The notes under the pieces are model-generated. The model worked only from the letters and a program-made list of their open reading frames with translations, made no database searches and had not been told where the DNA came from. 64,000 bases of DNA from Streptomyces diastaticus subsp. diastaticus. GTDB taxonomy: Bacteria > Actinomycetota > Actinomycetes > Streptomycetales > Streptomycetaceae. The position numbers and the translations under genes are program-made. Numbering within the stretch: position 1 is the first letter of the stretch; each line of letters begins with the position of its first letter. The stretch covers positions 372,001-436,000 of the forward strand of contig NZ_BLLN01000005.1 of NCBI RefSeq assembly GCF_011170125.1, in the 5' to 3' direction. Of the stretch, positions 44,947 to 55,700 are shown piece by piece.

Positions 44947-47900
44947 CGTGCCTCCTGGAGGAGAGACTCCGCGGTCGCCGACAGCGCGGCGCCGATGTCG
45001 TCCAGCAGCCCCCGTGCCCTTACACGGTCGAGCGTCGCCGGTTTGTACCGCAGTTCCAGCACCAGTTCCCCGTCCTCCGGTACGGCGTTGAGCACCAGGT
45101 CGCAGGTCGTGGCGCTGATCGAGCCGGAGAACAGATCACCGTCGGGCCGGTAGGGCGTCATGCGGACGCCTCCGATCCCGTCGGCCTCGCGGTACTCCTC
45201 CTGCATCACGAACATGGCCTCGAACAACGGGTCGACGCGCATGCGGTCCGGGTAGGCGGCGTTCAGCGCGTCGAACACGTCCTCGAAGGGCAACTCCTGG
45301 TGCTGCTGCGCCTCCACGCACACGCGCCGGCTCTGCGCGACCAGCTCCGCCAGGGGCGCGTTCTCCTCGACGTGCAGCCGCAGCACCGCCGTGTTCACGA
45401 ACAGGCCGACGGCGTCCTCCGCCGCGCGGCCCATGCGGTTGGCGAGCATCGTGGCGATACGGATGTCGTCCTGGTCGCTCCATGCGCGCAGGGTCGCGGC
45501 GTACGCGCTCAGCGCGAGCATGAACTCCGTCATGCCGTGTCGCTGGGCGGCCTGCGTCACGCGTGCGGTGTCGGCGCGTGGGACGCGCAGCCGGCAGCTC
45601 GCCGAACGCAGGCGTTCCGTGACGCCGCCCTCGCCGAACCGCGGGAACCTGGTCGTTTCCTTGCCGCCCAGCCGGGCCCATGGTGCGGCCAGGGTGTCGA
45701 GCCAGTAGGCGCGTTGGCTTGCGGCGTCGTCGCCGAGCAGCCAGTTCTGCCGCTCCAGGGCCAGCTGCCCGCTGCCCGGCGCAGGCGGCAGTTCGGGCAG
45801 GCCTTGTCCGGCCGCGAGGTTCGGGTAGATCCGGGCCGCCTCGTCGAACAGCACCGCGAGCGACCAGCCGTCGCAGACGAGGTGGTGGACGTTGAGGAAC
45901 AGCACGTGCCGGTCGTCGGCCACGCGGTAGATCGTCGCCCGCAGCAGCGGCGCGGTGCCGAGGTCGAAGGGTTCACGGATCGCCTTGGCGATCAGCCTGT
46001 CGCACCGGGCGGTCGGGGCGGGGCGGCCTCGCAGGTCCTCGTACGCGATCGCGAACGGCACCTGGGGTTCGACGATCTGCGCGGCCCTGCCGTCGTCGTC
46101 GACGGCGACGCGGGTGCGCAACGCCTCGTGCCTGCGGACCAGTTCCGCGAAGGTCTCTTCGAGGGCGGGCACGTCGAGCGGCCCGTGCACCTCCACGGCG
46201 CCCGGCATGCCGAACAGCGCCAGCCCGGGCAGCTTGCTCTCCAGCAGCCACATCTGGTGCTGGGCCTTGGACAGCGGGTACGCGCGCACCTCGCCGCTCG
46301 CATCCGCCTGCGCCTGGTTCGGTGCGGGTGCCGTCCCGGGCCCCTGGGCCAAAGCCCGTGCCGTGGCCGCGATGGTGGGGGCGTCCATGAACGTGCCCAG
46401 CGGCAGCGTGCCGCCGTCCTGGGTGCGCAGTCGGTTCACCACCCGTACGGCGGTCAGCGACGAGCCGCCGACCTCGAAGAAGTCGTCGTCCACACCGAAC
46501 GCTCCCGGTCCGAGCACCTGGGTCCACACGTCCGCGACCTCCCGTTCCAGCGGGGTGCGCGGGGCGATCGCGGCGGATTGCGGGCCGGTGGACTTCAGCC
46601 GTGCCAGCGCGCGCCGGTCGATCTTGCCGTCGGCGGTCACCGGGAACGCGTCCAGGACGACGTAGCGGTGCGGCACCGCCGTGCGCGGCAGCCTGGGCCT
46701 GAGGTGGTCTCGGATCTCCTGCCCGGTCACCTCGGCCCCCTCGACGGGGCGCACGAACAAGGTGAGGGTCGCCGTCCCGTCCGGGTGCCGGCGGTCCACG
46801 GCGGCCGCTTCGGCCACCTTGGCGTGCAGTCGGGCGTGGCTTTCGATCTCGCTCGGGTCGACGCGTACGCCGCCGATGGACAGCTGCCCGTCGAGCCTGC
46901 CGAGGAACTCGATGTTCCCGTCCGCGTCCCAGCGGGCCCGGTCGCCCGTCCTGTGCAGTCGGCCGCCGGGGGTGTCGCTCCACGGGTCGGGTACGAACTT
47001 GAGGGCCGTCAGGGCCGGTTCGCCGCCGTAGCCGTGGGCGACGCACGCGCCGCCGATGTAGAGGTCGCCGGCCACGCCGTCGGGCACCGGGTTGAGGTCG
47101 GCGTCGAGGACGAACAGGTCGACGTTGCCGATGGGCCTGCCGATCGGCACGTCGCCTCGGCCGCCCGCGGCCACGTCGCAGGCGGTGGCGTCGATGGCGG
47201 TCTCGGTGAGGCCGTAGACGTTCACCAGCCGTACCGGGCAGGTTTCCAGAAATCTGTTCGCCAGGGCCCGCGGCAGTACGTCGCCCGCGCACTGGATCAG
47301 ACGGAGCGTCGCCAGGTCCTCGGCGCAGGTCGGTGAGTCGAGCAGCGCGTGCAGCAGGCTCGGGGCCACGTGCAGACAGGTGATCCGGTGGTCGCGCACC
47401 GCGGCTGCGACCAGGTCGGCGTCGCGGCCTCCGTTGTCAGGGAGGGCGACGAGGGTGCCGCCCGCGGCGAGCGCCTCCAGCATCTCGATGATCGCCGCGT
47501 CGAATCCGGTGCTGCGGGTCATCAGAGTCCAGTCGACCTCGGTCGGATCGAAGTGATCGCGGCCCCACTGCAGCCGGTTGACGATCGCGGCCTGGCCGAC
47601 GACGACGCCCTTGCGGTTTCCGGTCGAGCCGGAGGTGTAGACGATGTACGAGGGGGCCTGGGCGGGCAGGGACGCCACCGGAACGGCCGCTGTCGGTGCG
47701 TGCGGGATGTCCTCCGTGAGCAGCAGCGGTGTGCCGTGGTCGGTGAGCCACGCCAGACCGTCGCGGAACCGGTCCGCCGACACGACCGCGCGGACCGACG
47801 CGCCGTCGAGGACGTGGGCGTGGTGCAGCCTGCCGTCGTCGGGGTTGAGCGGCACGTACACGGCGCCGATGTGCTGGGTGGCCAGGAACGCGGCGACCTG

Positions 47901-50900
47901 GTCCTCGTTGGCGTGCAGGAGTACGGCGACGGCGTCGCCCGTGCCCACACCGTGGGCGACGAGTCGTTCGGCGACGGCCTCGGCGCGCAGTGCCAGTTCA
48001 CGGTACGTCCACGCCCGGTCGGCCGTTTCGACGGCGTGCCTGGCCGGGTTTCGCCGTACTTGGTCCGCGAACAGCGTGTGCACGGTGTGGCCGGTGGCCG
48101 GCCTGCGCGTGCCCCGGCCGCGTGCGACAAGTCTCGTCTCGGCGTCGGCGCCGAGCAGGCTCGCGGCGCGGCAGGAGGCGTCCGGCCGGGCCACCAGGGC
48201 GAGCAGGGCGGCGCGGTACGCCCGGATCGCGAGGTCCATCGTGGCGGTCGGCACCAGCGAGGCGTCGTGTTCCAGCGACAGCCTGAGATGGCCGGTGCGC
48301 ATGTCGACGGTGAAGTCGGCGCCGAACGCGTAGTGCGTCGACTCCTGTTCGGTGATGCCGGTGATCTCCAACCGGCCGGAGCGCACGAGGTCGTGTGTGA
48401 CGTGGAAGTCGGTGAAGTTGAAGCCGGTGTCCACGATCGGACGGCTGCCGTAGCTCTGTTGGATGGCCGCGTGCGGGTACCAGCGGTAGCGCATCAGTTC
48501 CAGCTCGGCCGCGTGCACGTCGCGGGCGAGTTCGGCCCAGGTCTGTCCGCGCACGGCGGTGCGCAGCGGCAGATTGTTCAGGAACAGCCCCAACACCCGG
48601 TCCGCATCGGGTTGTTCAGGGCGGCATGCCACGGTGAGGCCGGTGACCACGGTCCGGTTGCCGGACAGCCACGCCAGCACCCGCATGTGCACGGCCAGCA
48701 ACAGCGACTTCAGCGGCACGCCGACCTCGGCCGCGACGGTGTGCAGATCGTCGACGACGCCGTGCGGCAGCGGTACCGGGTGGTGGCGCATGTCCGGCGG
48801 TCCGGTGCGTTCCGTGGCGAGGTAGGTGGGGTGGGGTGTGGTCCGCTCGCGCCAGTACTCCTGGTTGCCCGGGTCGTCCAGGGCCCGTCGTTCGAGCGCC
48901 ACGTAGTCGGCGAATCCGCTGCGCAGCGCGGGGATCGGCCGGGCCGTTTCGCCCTCCAGGAGGTCGAGGTAGCGGGAGGCCAGTTCCTCGAAGAACAGGT
49001 TGACCGACCACCCGTCGAGGATCGCGTGGTGGTGGGTGAAGACCAGTTGGAAGCTGTCCGGTGACAACACCACGACGACGAACTGGTACAGCGGGGCCGC
49101 CGACAGGTCGATCGGTCTGCTGCTCTCGTCCCGCAGCAGTTCCTCCAGGTATGCGGCCTGTTCGGCGGCGTCGAGGTGCTCGATGTTCTCGTATCGCAGG
49201 GGGAGTTCGATGGTGCGGTGCACGACCTGCATCGGTGCGAGGCGGTGGCCGAGGTCGAAGCCGGTGCGCAGGACGGCGTGCACGCCGACGACGGTTTCGG
49301 TGACCTCCCGGAACAGGGCGGGGTCCATCGGCGCGCGCAGGGTGTAGCTCAGCATGATGTGGTATTGGGCCGCCGCGGGCGCCAGTTCGCTGTGGTAGAC
49401 CATGCCGGTCTGGAGGGCGGTCATGGGGTAGGCGTCCTCGACGGAGTCCGGGAACGACGTCGCCTCCCGCTCGGGCAGCAGACCGAACGGCCGGACCCGT
49501 GCCGGGGTGTGGTCCTGGGAGGCGCCGGCGGTCGCGGCGAGTTCCGCGAGCATCGGCTTGTCGTAGACGTCCCGCACGGTCAGGTGAACGCCTTGTTCGT
49601 GGGCCAGTGTCACCAGCCGGATCGCGCGCATGGAGTCGCCGCCGCGCTCGAAGAAGTCGTCCGTTGTCGAGATCGTGTCGACGTCCAGCGCTTCCCGGTA
49701 CGCCTCGACCAGCACCTCCTCGACCGGGTTGGCGGGCGCGACCGTGTCCCTGTCCGACGGTGCGGGCCGCAGGGCCGCGACGGCGGCGCGGTCCAGTTTC
49801 CCGTTGACCGTCAGGGGAAGGGCGTCGACGACCGTCACCGTGGCGGGCACCATGTGGCGTGGCAGTGCCAGTCGGGCCTCGCGGAGCACGTCGGCGGCCT
49901 GCGGGCGCTGCCCGTCGACGGCGGTGACGGCGGCCACGAGCCGCTCGTCGGCCACGGCGGCCGCCGCCGCGGCGATGCCGGGTTGTGCCGCGAGGGCCTT
50001 CTCGACCTCGGCCAGTTCGATGCGGAATCCGTGCAGTTGCACCTGTCCGTCGCGGCGGCCGAGGTAGTGCAGGCTGGTGCCGCGCCGCCGTCCGAGATCG
50101 CCCGAGCGGTACATGCGGGCGCCGGGGACCGGGCTGAAGGGGTCGGGCACGAATCGTTCGGCGGTGAGCCGCGGCAGTCCCGGGTAGCCGTTGCTGACGC
50201 CGGGTCCGCCGACGTGGATCTCCCCGGCGCAGCGGTCCGCGCAGGGGCGGCCGTCGCGGTCGAGGAGGTACAGGGCGCCGCCGGGCAGCGGCCCGCCGAT
50301 GTCGCCGGCCTGCCAGGGTGCGGTGTATTCGGGTTCGATCCGCTGCCAGGATGCGTGCACCGTGGTCTCGGTGATGCCGTACATGTTGACCAGTCGGCCG
50401 TCCGCGATCTCGTACCAGCGTGCGGCGAGCCCGTGGTCGAAGGCTTCGCCGCCGAAGATCACGCATCGGATGTCGCGCACCCGCTCGGGCCGCTCGGCGG
50501 CCACCGGCAGGAGGACGGAGAACGCCGACGGGGTCAGGTTCAGTACGGTGACCCGCTCGCGTTCCAGCAGCCGTGCGAACGCCTCCGGTTCACGCGTGAC
50601 CCACGACGGCACCACGACGAGGGTGCCGCCCGTGGTGAGGCTGCCGAACACCTCCCACACCGAGAAGTCGAACGCGCAGGAGTGGAACAGCGTCCAGGTG
50701 TCGTGCGCGCCGAACCCGAACTCCGCGGCCGTGCCGTCCAGCAGGCTCAGCACGTTGCGGTGGGTGACGTGCACGCCCTTGGGGCTGCCCGTCGAACCGG
50801 ACGTGTAGATGACGTAGGCGACGGCGTCGAGCGGCACGGGCGGGCACTTTGGTGCGTCGGCGCCCTCGTCGGCCAGGGCCGTCAGGGTGTCCGCGTCGAT

Positions 50901-52736
50901 CAGAAGGCGGGCACCGGCGTCCGCGGCGACGGCCTCGACGCGGGCCTGCGGCCATGCCTCGTCCAGCACCAGGTACGCGGCCCCGGCGCGCACCACGCCG
51001 AGCATCGCCACGACCAGGTCGATGCCGCGCGGCAGCAGCACCGCGACGACATCGCCGCCGCGCACGCCTCGCGCGCGCAGCCCTCGGGCGACGGCATCGG
51101 TGCGTGTGTCCAGGTCGCGGTACGACAGTGTGTCGCCCATGTGCCGCAGCGCGTCGGCTTCGCCGCGCTGCGCGGCGGCCTGGGCCAGGCGGGCGGCGAG
51201 CGAGTCGGGCGCGGCGGGCGCCTTGCGCGGTGTGGCGCCGACGCTCCAGGCATGGCCGTCGCCGACGGGCAGCTCGGCGAGCGGCCGGTCCGGGTCCGTG
51301 ACGGCGAGGCGGACGATGCGCTCCAGCAGGTCGGCGAGTACCGCGGCGTCGTCGTCCGCGACGGCCCGCCGGTCGAACTCGACGCCGACCGACAGGGTGT
51401 CGCCGTCGTCCTGAACGAGGAAGTTCAAGTCGTATTTGGCGCTGTTGTGTTCGATGTCGAGCAACGACGTCCGCAGGCTGTCGAAGTGCGGTGCGGAGAC
51501 GGCCGGGCCCACGTCGGTGACGACGACGTTGAACAGGCCGCCGTCCCGGGTCACGGGCCGGACGCCCAGTTCGTCGCGCACCACCTCGACGGGCAGCCGG
51601 GCATGGTCGACGGCGGCCAGCACCGCCGACCTGACGCGTGCGACGAGGTCGCGGAACGCGGGGCGCCCGGTGAGGTCGACCCGGACCGGGACCATGGCGA
51701 CGAGGTGCCCGATCAGGCGGTCGAGGCCCGCCCGGTCGCGCTGGGCGACGGGGGTGCCGACGACGATTCGGCGGCGGTCGCTCACGTGCGCCAGCAGCAC
51801 CGAGACCGCGGCCGACAGGACGGCGAAGGGGCTCGCACGGCACTCGTGGGCGAGTACGCGAAGCGTCGCCGTGGTCTCAGCGTCGATCCGCACCGTGTGC
51901 ACGCCGCCGCCCTGCCCGGTCGCGGGTCGCGGCAGCGGCAGCAGGCCCGCTTCCGGGTCGCTGAGCCGGTCCCGCCAAAAACGCCGGGCCGCGCTGTGGT
52001 CGGCGTCGCGAACCTGGGCGTGCTGCCAGGCGGCGTAGTCCACCATGTCGAAGCCGCCGGAGGCAGGTGTCTGCCCGTTGTAGCGGCGCGCCAGGTCGTC
52101 GACGAGTATCCGGACGGACTCGCCGTCGGCGATCAGGTGGTGTAGGGCGACGAAGAGCAAGTGGTCGTCGGGAGCCGACCTCAACAGCCTTACCCGCAGA
52201 GGTGGTTCGGCGTCGAGCGCGAAGGGGACGGCGGCGAGTTCCGCGCACCGGCGCCGCCGGTGTTCGACGGAGACGTCCTCCACGGCCAGGGGGACCGTCG
52301 TGTGGGGCAACACCACCTGCCGGGGTGTGCCGCGTTCGGCTGGGAAGACCGTCCGCAGCGACGGGTGCGCCGCGCGAACCCCGTCGAGGGCCGCGTCCAG
52401 CGCGGCGACGTCGAGCGGGCCGCGCATCCGGACGGCGCCGCAGATGTGGTGGACGCCGGCTTCGTCCGCCAACTGGGCGGACGTCCACAGGCCGCGCTGG
52501 CCCCAGGTCAGTTCGCCGCTGTCGCCGCTCGCGGCGGGCGGCCACGAGGGCGCGGTCCGCGCCGCCAGCAGGCTCTTCAGGTCGTCGCGGTGCACCTTCA
52601 TCTGCGCCAGCAGCTCGGGCGGGATGTCGCCGCCCGTCGACCGGAACTTGATCCTGCCGTCCTCCAGGCGCAGGCTCACGCCCAGGTAGTCCAAGCGTCG
52701 GATCACGTCGTGTGCGGTCGTCTCGTGTGCGGTCAT
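44943..52736 (-). CDS. NRPS docking-C-A-T-C-A-T-C, Thr then unassigned (NRPS2)
   Basis: 2,597 residues. TubC-type docking domain (1-60: DYLGVSLRLEDGRIKF), C1 (about 75-480, HHLIADG), A1 (about 505-980), T1 (FFERGGDSMRAI, about 1035), C2 (about 1098-1530, HHAILDG), A2 (about 1550-2050), T2 (FFEVGGSSLTAV, about 2092), C3 (about 2150-2597, HHLVCDG). A1 code D F W N I G M V H is the textbook Thr code. A2 code read by eye is D A I H Q A V I D; I cannot assign it. No epimerase or thioesterase domain. Real start is ATG 52736, overlapping the NRPS1 stop; the longer open frame upstream is a shadow. Confidence 0.92.
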   Translation of the reverse strand: MTAHETTAHDVIRRLDYLGVSLRLEDGRIKFRSTGGDIPPELLAQMKVHRDDLKSLLAARTAPSWPPAASGDSGELTWGQRGLWTSAQLADEAGVHHICGAVRMRGPLDVAALDAALDGVRAAHPSLRTVFPAERGTPRQVVLPHTTVPLAVEDVSVEHRRRRCAELAAVPFALDAEPPLRVRLLRSAPDDHLLFVALHHLIADGESVRILVDDLARRYNGQTPASGGFDMVDYAAWQHAQVRDADHSAARRFWRDRLSDPEAGLLPLPRPATGQGGGVHTVRIDAETTATLRVLAHECRASPFAVLSAAVSVLLAHVSDRRRIVVGTPVAQRDRAGLDRLIGHLVAMVPVRVDLTGRPAFRDLVARVRSAVLAAVDHARLPVEVVRDELGVRPVTRDGGLFNVVVTDVGPAVSAPHFDSLRTSLLDIEHNSAKYDLNFLVQDDGDTLSVGVEFDRRAVADDDAAVLADLLERIVRLAVTDPDRPLAELPVGDGHAWSVGATPRKAPAAPDSLAARLAQAAAQRGEADALRHMGDTLSYRDLDTRTDAVARGLRARGVRGGDVVAVLLPRGIDLVVAMLGVVRAGAAYLVLDEAWPQARVEAVAADAGARLLIDADTLTALADEGADAPKCPPVPLDAVAYVIYTSGSTGSPKGVHVTHRNVLSLLDGTAAEFGFGAHDTWTLFHSCAFDFSVWEVFGSLTTGGTLVVVPSWVTREPEAFARLLERERVTVLNLTPSAFSVLLPVAAERPERVRDIRCVIFGGEAFDHGLAARWYEIADGRLVNMYGITETTVHASWQRIEPEYTAPWQAGDIGGPLPGGALYLLDRDGRPCADRCAGEIHVGGPGVSNGYPGLPRLTAERFVPDPFSPVPGARMYRSGDLGRRRGTSLHYLGRRDGQVQLHGFRIELAEVEKALAAQPGIAAAAAAVADERLVAAVTAVDGQRPQAADVLREARLALPRHMVPATVTVVDALPLTVNGKLDRAAVAALRPAPSDRDTVAPANPVEEVLVEAYREALDVDTISTTDDFFERGGDSMRAIRLVTLAHEQGVHLTVRDVYDKPMLAELAATAGASQDHTPARVRPFGLLPEREATSFPDSVEDAYPMTALQTGMVYHSELAPAAAQYHIMLSYTLRAPMDPALFREVTETVVGVHAVLRTGFDLGHRLAPMQVVHRTIELPLRYENIEHLDAAEQAAYLEELLRDESSRPIDLSAAPLYQFVVVVLSPDSFQLVFTHHHAILDGWSVNLFFEELASRYLDLLEGETARPIPALRSGFADYVALERRALDDPGNQEYWRERTTPHPTYLATERTGPPDMRHHPVPLPHGVVDDLHTVAAEVGVPLKSLLLAVHMRVLAWLSGNRTVVTGLTVACRPEQPDADRVLGLFLNNLPLRTAVRGQTWAELARDVHAAELELMRYRWYPHAAIQQSYGSRPIVDTGFNFTDFHVTHDLVRSGRLEITGITEQESTHYAFGADFTVDMRTGHLRLSLEHDASLVPTATMDLAIRAYRAALLALVARPDASCRAASLLGADAETRLVARGRGTRRPATGHTVHTLFADQVRRNPARHAVETADRAWTYRELALRAEAVAERLVAHGVGTGDAVAVLLHANEDQVAAFLATQHIGAVYVPLNPDDGRLHHAHVLDGASVRAVVSADRFRDGLAWLTDHGTPLLLTEDIPHAPTAAVPVASLPAQAPSYIVYTSGSTGNRKGVVVGQAAIVNRLQWGRDHFDPTEVDWTLMTRSTGFDAAIIEMLEALAAGGTLVALPDNGGRDADLVAAAVRDHRITCLHVAPSLLHALLDSPTCAEDLATLRLIQCAGDVLPRALANRFLETCPVRLVNVYGLTETAIDATACDVAAGGRGDVPIGRPIGNVDLFVLDADLNPVPDGVAGDLYIGGACVAHGYGGEPALTALKFVPDPWSDTPGGRLHRTGDRARWDADGNIEFLGRLDGQLSIGGVRVDPSEIESHARLHAKVAEAAAVDRRHPDGTATLTLFVRPVEGAEVTGQEIRDHLRPRLPRTAVPHRYVVLDAFPVTADGKIDRRALARLKSTGPQSAAIAPRTPLEREVADVWTQVLGPGAFGVDDDFFEVGGSSLTAVRVVNRLRTQDGGTLPLGTFMDAPTIAATARALAQGPGTAPAPNQAQADASGEVRAYPLSKAQHQMWLLESKLPGLALFGMPGAVEVHGPLDVPALEETFAELVRRHEALRTRVAVDDDGRAAQIVEPQVPFAIAYEDLRGRPAPTARCDRLIAKAIREPFDLGTAPLLRATIYRVADDRHVLFLNVHHLVCDGWSLAVLFDEAARIYPNLAAGQGLPELPPAPGSGQLALERQNWLLGDDAASQRAYWLDTLAAPWARLGGKETTRFPRFGEGGVTERLRSASCRLRVPRADTARVTQAAQRHGMTEFMLALSAYAATLRAWSDQDDIRIATMLANRMGRAAEDAVGLFVNTAVLRLHVEENAPLAELVAQSRRVCVEAQQHQELPFEDVFDALNAAYPDRMRVDPLFEAMFVMQEEYREADGIGGVRMTPYRPDGDLFSGSISATTCDLVLNAVPEDGELVLELRYKPATLDRVRARGLLDDIGAALSATAESLLQEAR

Positions 52737-55700
52737 CGCTCCCCCTCCATGGCTTCTTCCGGGCTCGCCGCGCACGCGGCCAGCACCTTCAGGTAGCGCT
52801 CGGCCAGCCGCGCGATCCCCGTGCCGCCGTACCGGTCCGCCGCGTACCGCAGCGAGCAGCGGTAGCCGCCCGCGCGGGGTTCGATGTCGAGCGTGAGCGG
52901 GTACGGCGAGGTGCCGTTGTCGATCTCGGTCAGTTCGGTGGTGACGCCGTCGAAGTCGGGTGTCGGGTCGGCCGGCGGCTGCATCACGACCATGACGTCG
53001 AACGGTGTGTGCGTCGGGTCCGCCTCGTGCGTGACCGCCCGTACCACCTGCTGGAACGGCGTGTAGCGCGACCGGTAGGCGCGCAGCGAGCTGTCCCGTA
53101 CGTGCTTGAGCGCGTCGTGGAAGGAGTCCGTCGGGCCGAGCGGGACAGGCAGCAGCGACACGTTGAGCAGCGGCCCCACGACGTCCTGGAGCGCGGGGTG
53201 GTCCCGGTTCGCGATCAGGGTTCCCAGGACGATGGTCTGCGGTGTGTCGCCGCCGCGCAGCAGGGCGGCGAGCGCGGTCGCGAAGACCATGAAGGGGGTG
53301 GTCCCGGTCCTGCCCGCGCACTCCCGGACGGCTTCGGCCGTCCGCTCGTCGACGTCGAACCAGTGCCGGGGCGCGCCCTGGGCACCGTCCGGTCCTTCGA
53401 CGAGTGGGGTGGTGGGGGCCGCCACGTCGGGCGCGGTGACGGGGCGCGCGGGGAGCGCCCCGTGCCACTCGTCCGCGAGGCCGGTCGCGTCGGCCAGCCA
53501 GGTGTGCTCGTCCACGCAGTACTGCGCGTACGTGTAGGGGTTGGCGGCCGGTGGCCGTCCGTTGTAGTGGTCGGCCAACTGGCGCAGGAAGACGGGCAGG
53601 GAGCCGCCGTCGCACACCAGGTGGTCGATGGTGACGGCCAGATGCCATTCCTCGGGTCCGCCCCGGACGAGCAACGCCCTGAAGGGGAGTTCCGCGGGCA
53701 GGGCGAACCCGGTGCCCGCCTCCTGTGCGATCACTTGCTCCACGGCCTCGGGCCCGAACTCCGCGACCGCGCCGCGCAGATCGGCGTGGGCCAACTCGAA
53801 CTCCTCGACGGGCGCGGGTTCCCAGTGCGGTACGCCGTCCACCTCGGTGAACCGAGCCAGCAGTACAGGGTGCGCGGCGAGCACCGCGCGCAGGCTCCGC
53901 TCCAGCCGCGCGGGGTCGAGTGGCCCGGTGAAGCGCAGCACGCCCGGCATGTTGTAGACGGGGCTGCGGGCGTCGAGTTCGCGCAGGAACCAAAAGCGCT
54001 GCTGCGCGGCGCTCGCCGGCACCGGGTAGGTCACGAAGGTCGCCGCCGGGGCGAACGAGGTCCCGGCGCGTGGGCTCGCGTGCCGTACCGCTTCCACGAA
54101 CTCGTCCAGGCACGGGTGCGCGAAGACCGACTCGACGTCGAATTCTATCGCGAGGGTGCGGGAGACCCGGTCGAGCATCCGCAGCGCGAGCAGCGAATGG
54201 CCGCCCAGCAGGAAGAAGTTGTCGCGCCAGCCGATGTCCGGGCGTTCGAGGACCGCGCACCAGGCAGCCCGTACGGCGGCGGCGACCTGGTCGTCGCGGA
54301 TCTCCGCGGCCTCGTGCGGCGCGGCGGGCACGTAGGTGAGTGCCGCGTGATCGACCTTGCCGTTGGCACTTCGGGGCAGGCTCGGCCACCGTACGCACAC
54401 CGAGGGGATCATGTGGCGGGGCAGCCGGTCGCGCAGCGCGTGGCGAATGCGGGCGTATGCGTCGGCGGCCACTTCCCGTGCCGGGCCGTCGGCCGCGGGC
54501 TCCTCGTCTCCACGGGCTTGTCCGGTCGTCGGCGAGGCGTCGGGCGCGGTGCGGTCGTCGTCGCCGTACGCCAGGTGGGCCACCAGGGAGACTCCGTGTG
54601 GGGTCTCGTGGGTCTTCACCGCCGCGTCCGCCACGCCGGGCAGTTCGCGCAGCGCCGCCTCGACCTCGCCCGGTTCGATGCGCAGTCCGCGCACGGAGAC
54701 CTGGCGGTCCGCCCGGCCGAGGTATTCCAGCACGCCGTCTCCGGTGCGCCTGCCCACATCGCCGGTTCGATACAGTCGGGCGCCCGGTGGCCCGAAGGGG
54801 TCAGGCACGAACGCGATCGCGGTCCGGCGCGGGTCTCCCAGATAGCCGCGTCCGACCCCGTCGCCGCCCACGCACAGCTCTCCGACGACGCCGAACGGCA
54901 CGGCGGCCAAGGTGTCGTCCAGCACGTGGATCGAGGTGTTCGCCAACGGCGCCCCGATCGGCACCGGCCGGGTTTGGTCGTCCTGCGGTGTGACCTTGCC
55001 GATCGTCACGTCGTCCGCGCACTCGGCGGGACCATAGGCGTTGTATAGCGCGACGGACGGGCACGCGACGTGCCACCGGCGCGCGATGTCCCAGGTCAGC
55101 TCCTCTCCCGTGGAGATGACCGCGCGCAGACGGTGGAGCCCGCGGTGCACGCCCTCTTCCAGGATGGCCGCGATCATCATGGGCACGATCTGGAGGACGG
55201 TGATGCCGTCGTCGATCGCCGCCGCGAGCCGGGCCGGGGACGCGCCGTCGGCGATCCTGGTCCGCGCCCCCGCCGCCAGTCCGGTGAGGAGCTGCCACAC
55301 GGAGATGTCGAAGGACGTCGGGGCCGTCTGGCCAACGCAGTCCTCCGGGCCCAGGCCGAAGTGCTCGACCATCTGCCACACATGGTTGGTCAGGCCCCGG
55401 ACCGTGACGACAGCGGGCTTCGGCACACCCGTGGAGCCCGAGGTGTGGATGACGTACGCGCCGTCCGCCGCTCTCGCCCGAAGCGCCGGCCCGTGCGCGG
55501 CCTCGCCGCGCAGCAGTTCGGCGATGTCGAGCATCGGCGCCGCACCGCGGTCGACCAGCGGGCGGCCGCGGCCGTCGGTGACCACGACGCCGGCGTCGAG
55601 CGCCGCGACCATGCGGGCCGCGCGCACGGGTGCCTCGGACGGCGAGATCGGCACGTAGCAGCCCGAGGCCTTGTGGATGCCGACCACGACGGCGACGTAG

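Noticed and set aside
52737..54398. Open frame extending NRPS2 upstream to 54398
   Set aside because: It overlaps the C-terminal T and C domains of NRPS1 in another frame, is Arg/Pro-rich, and the docking domain gives a clear start at 52736.
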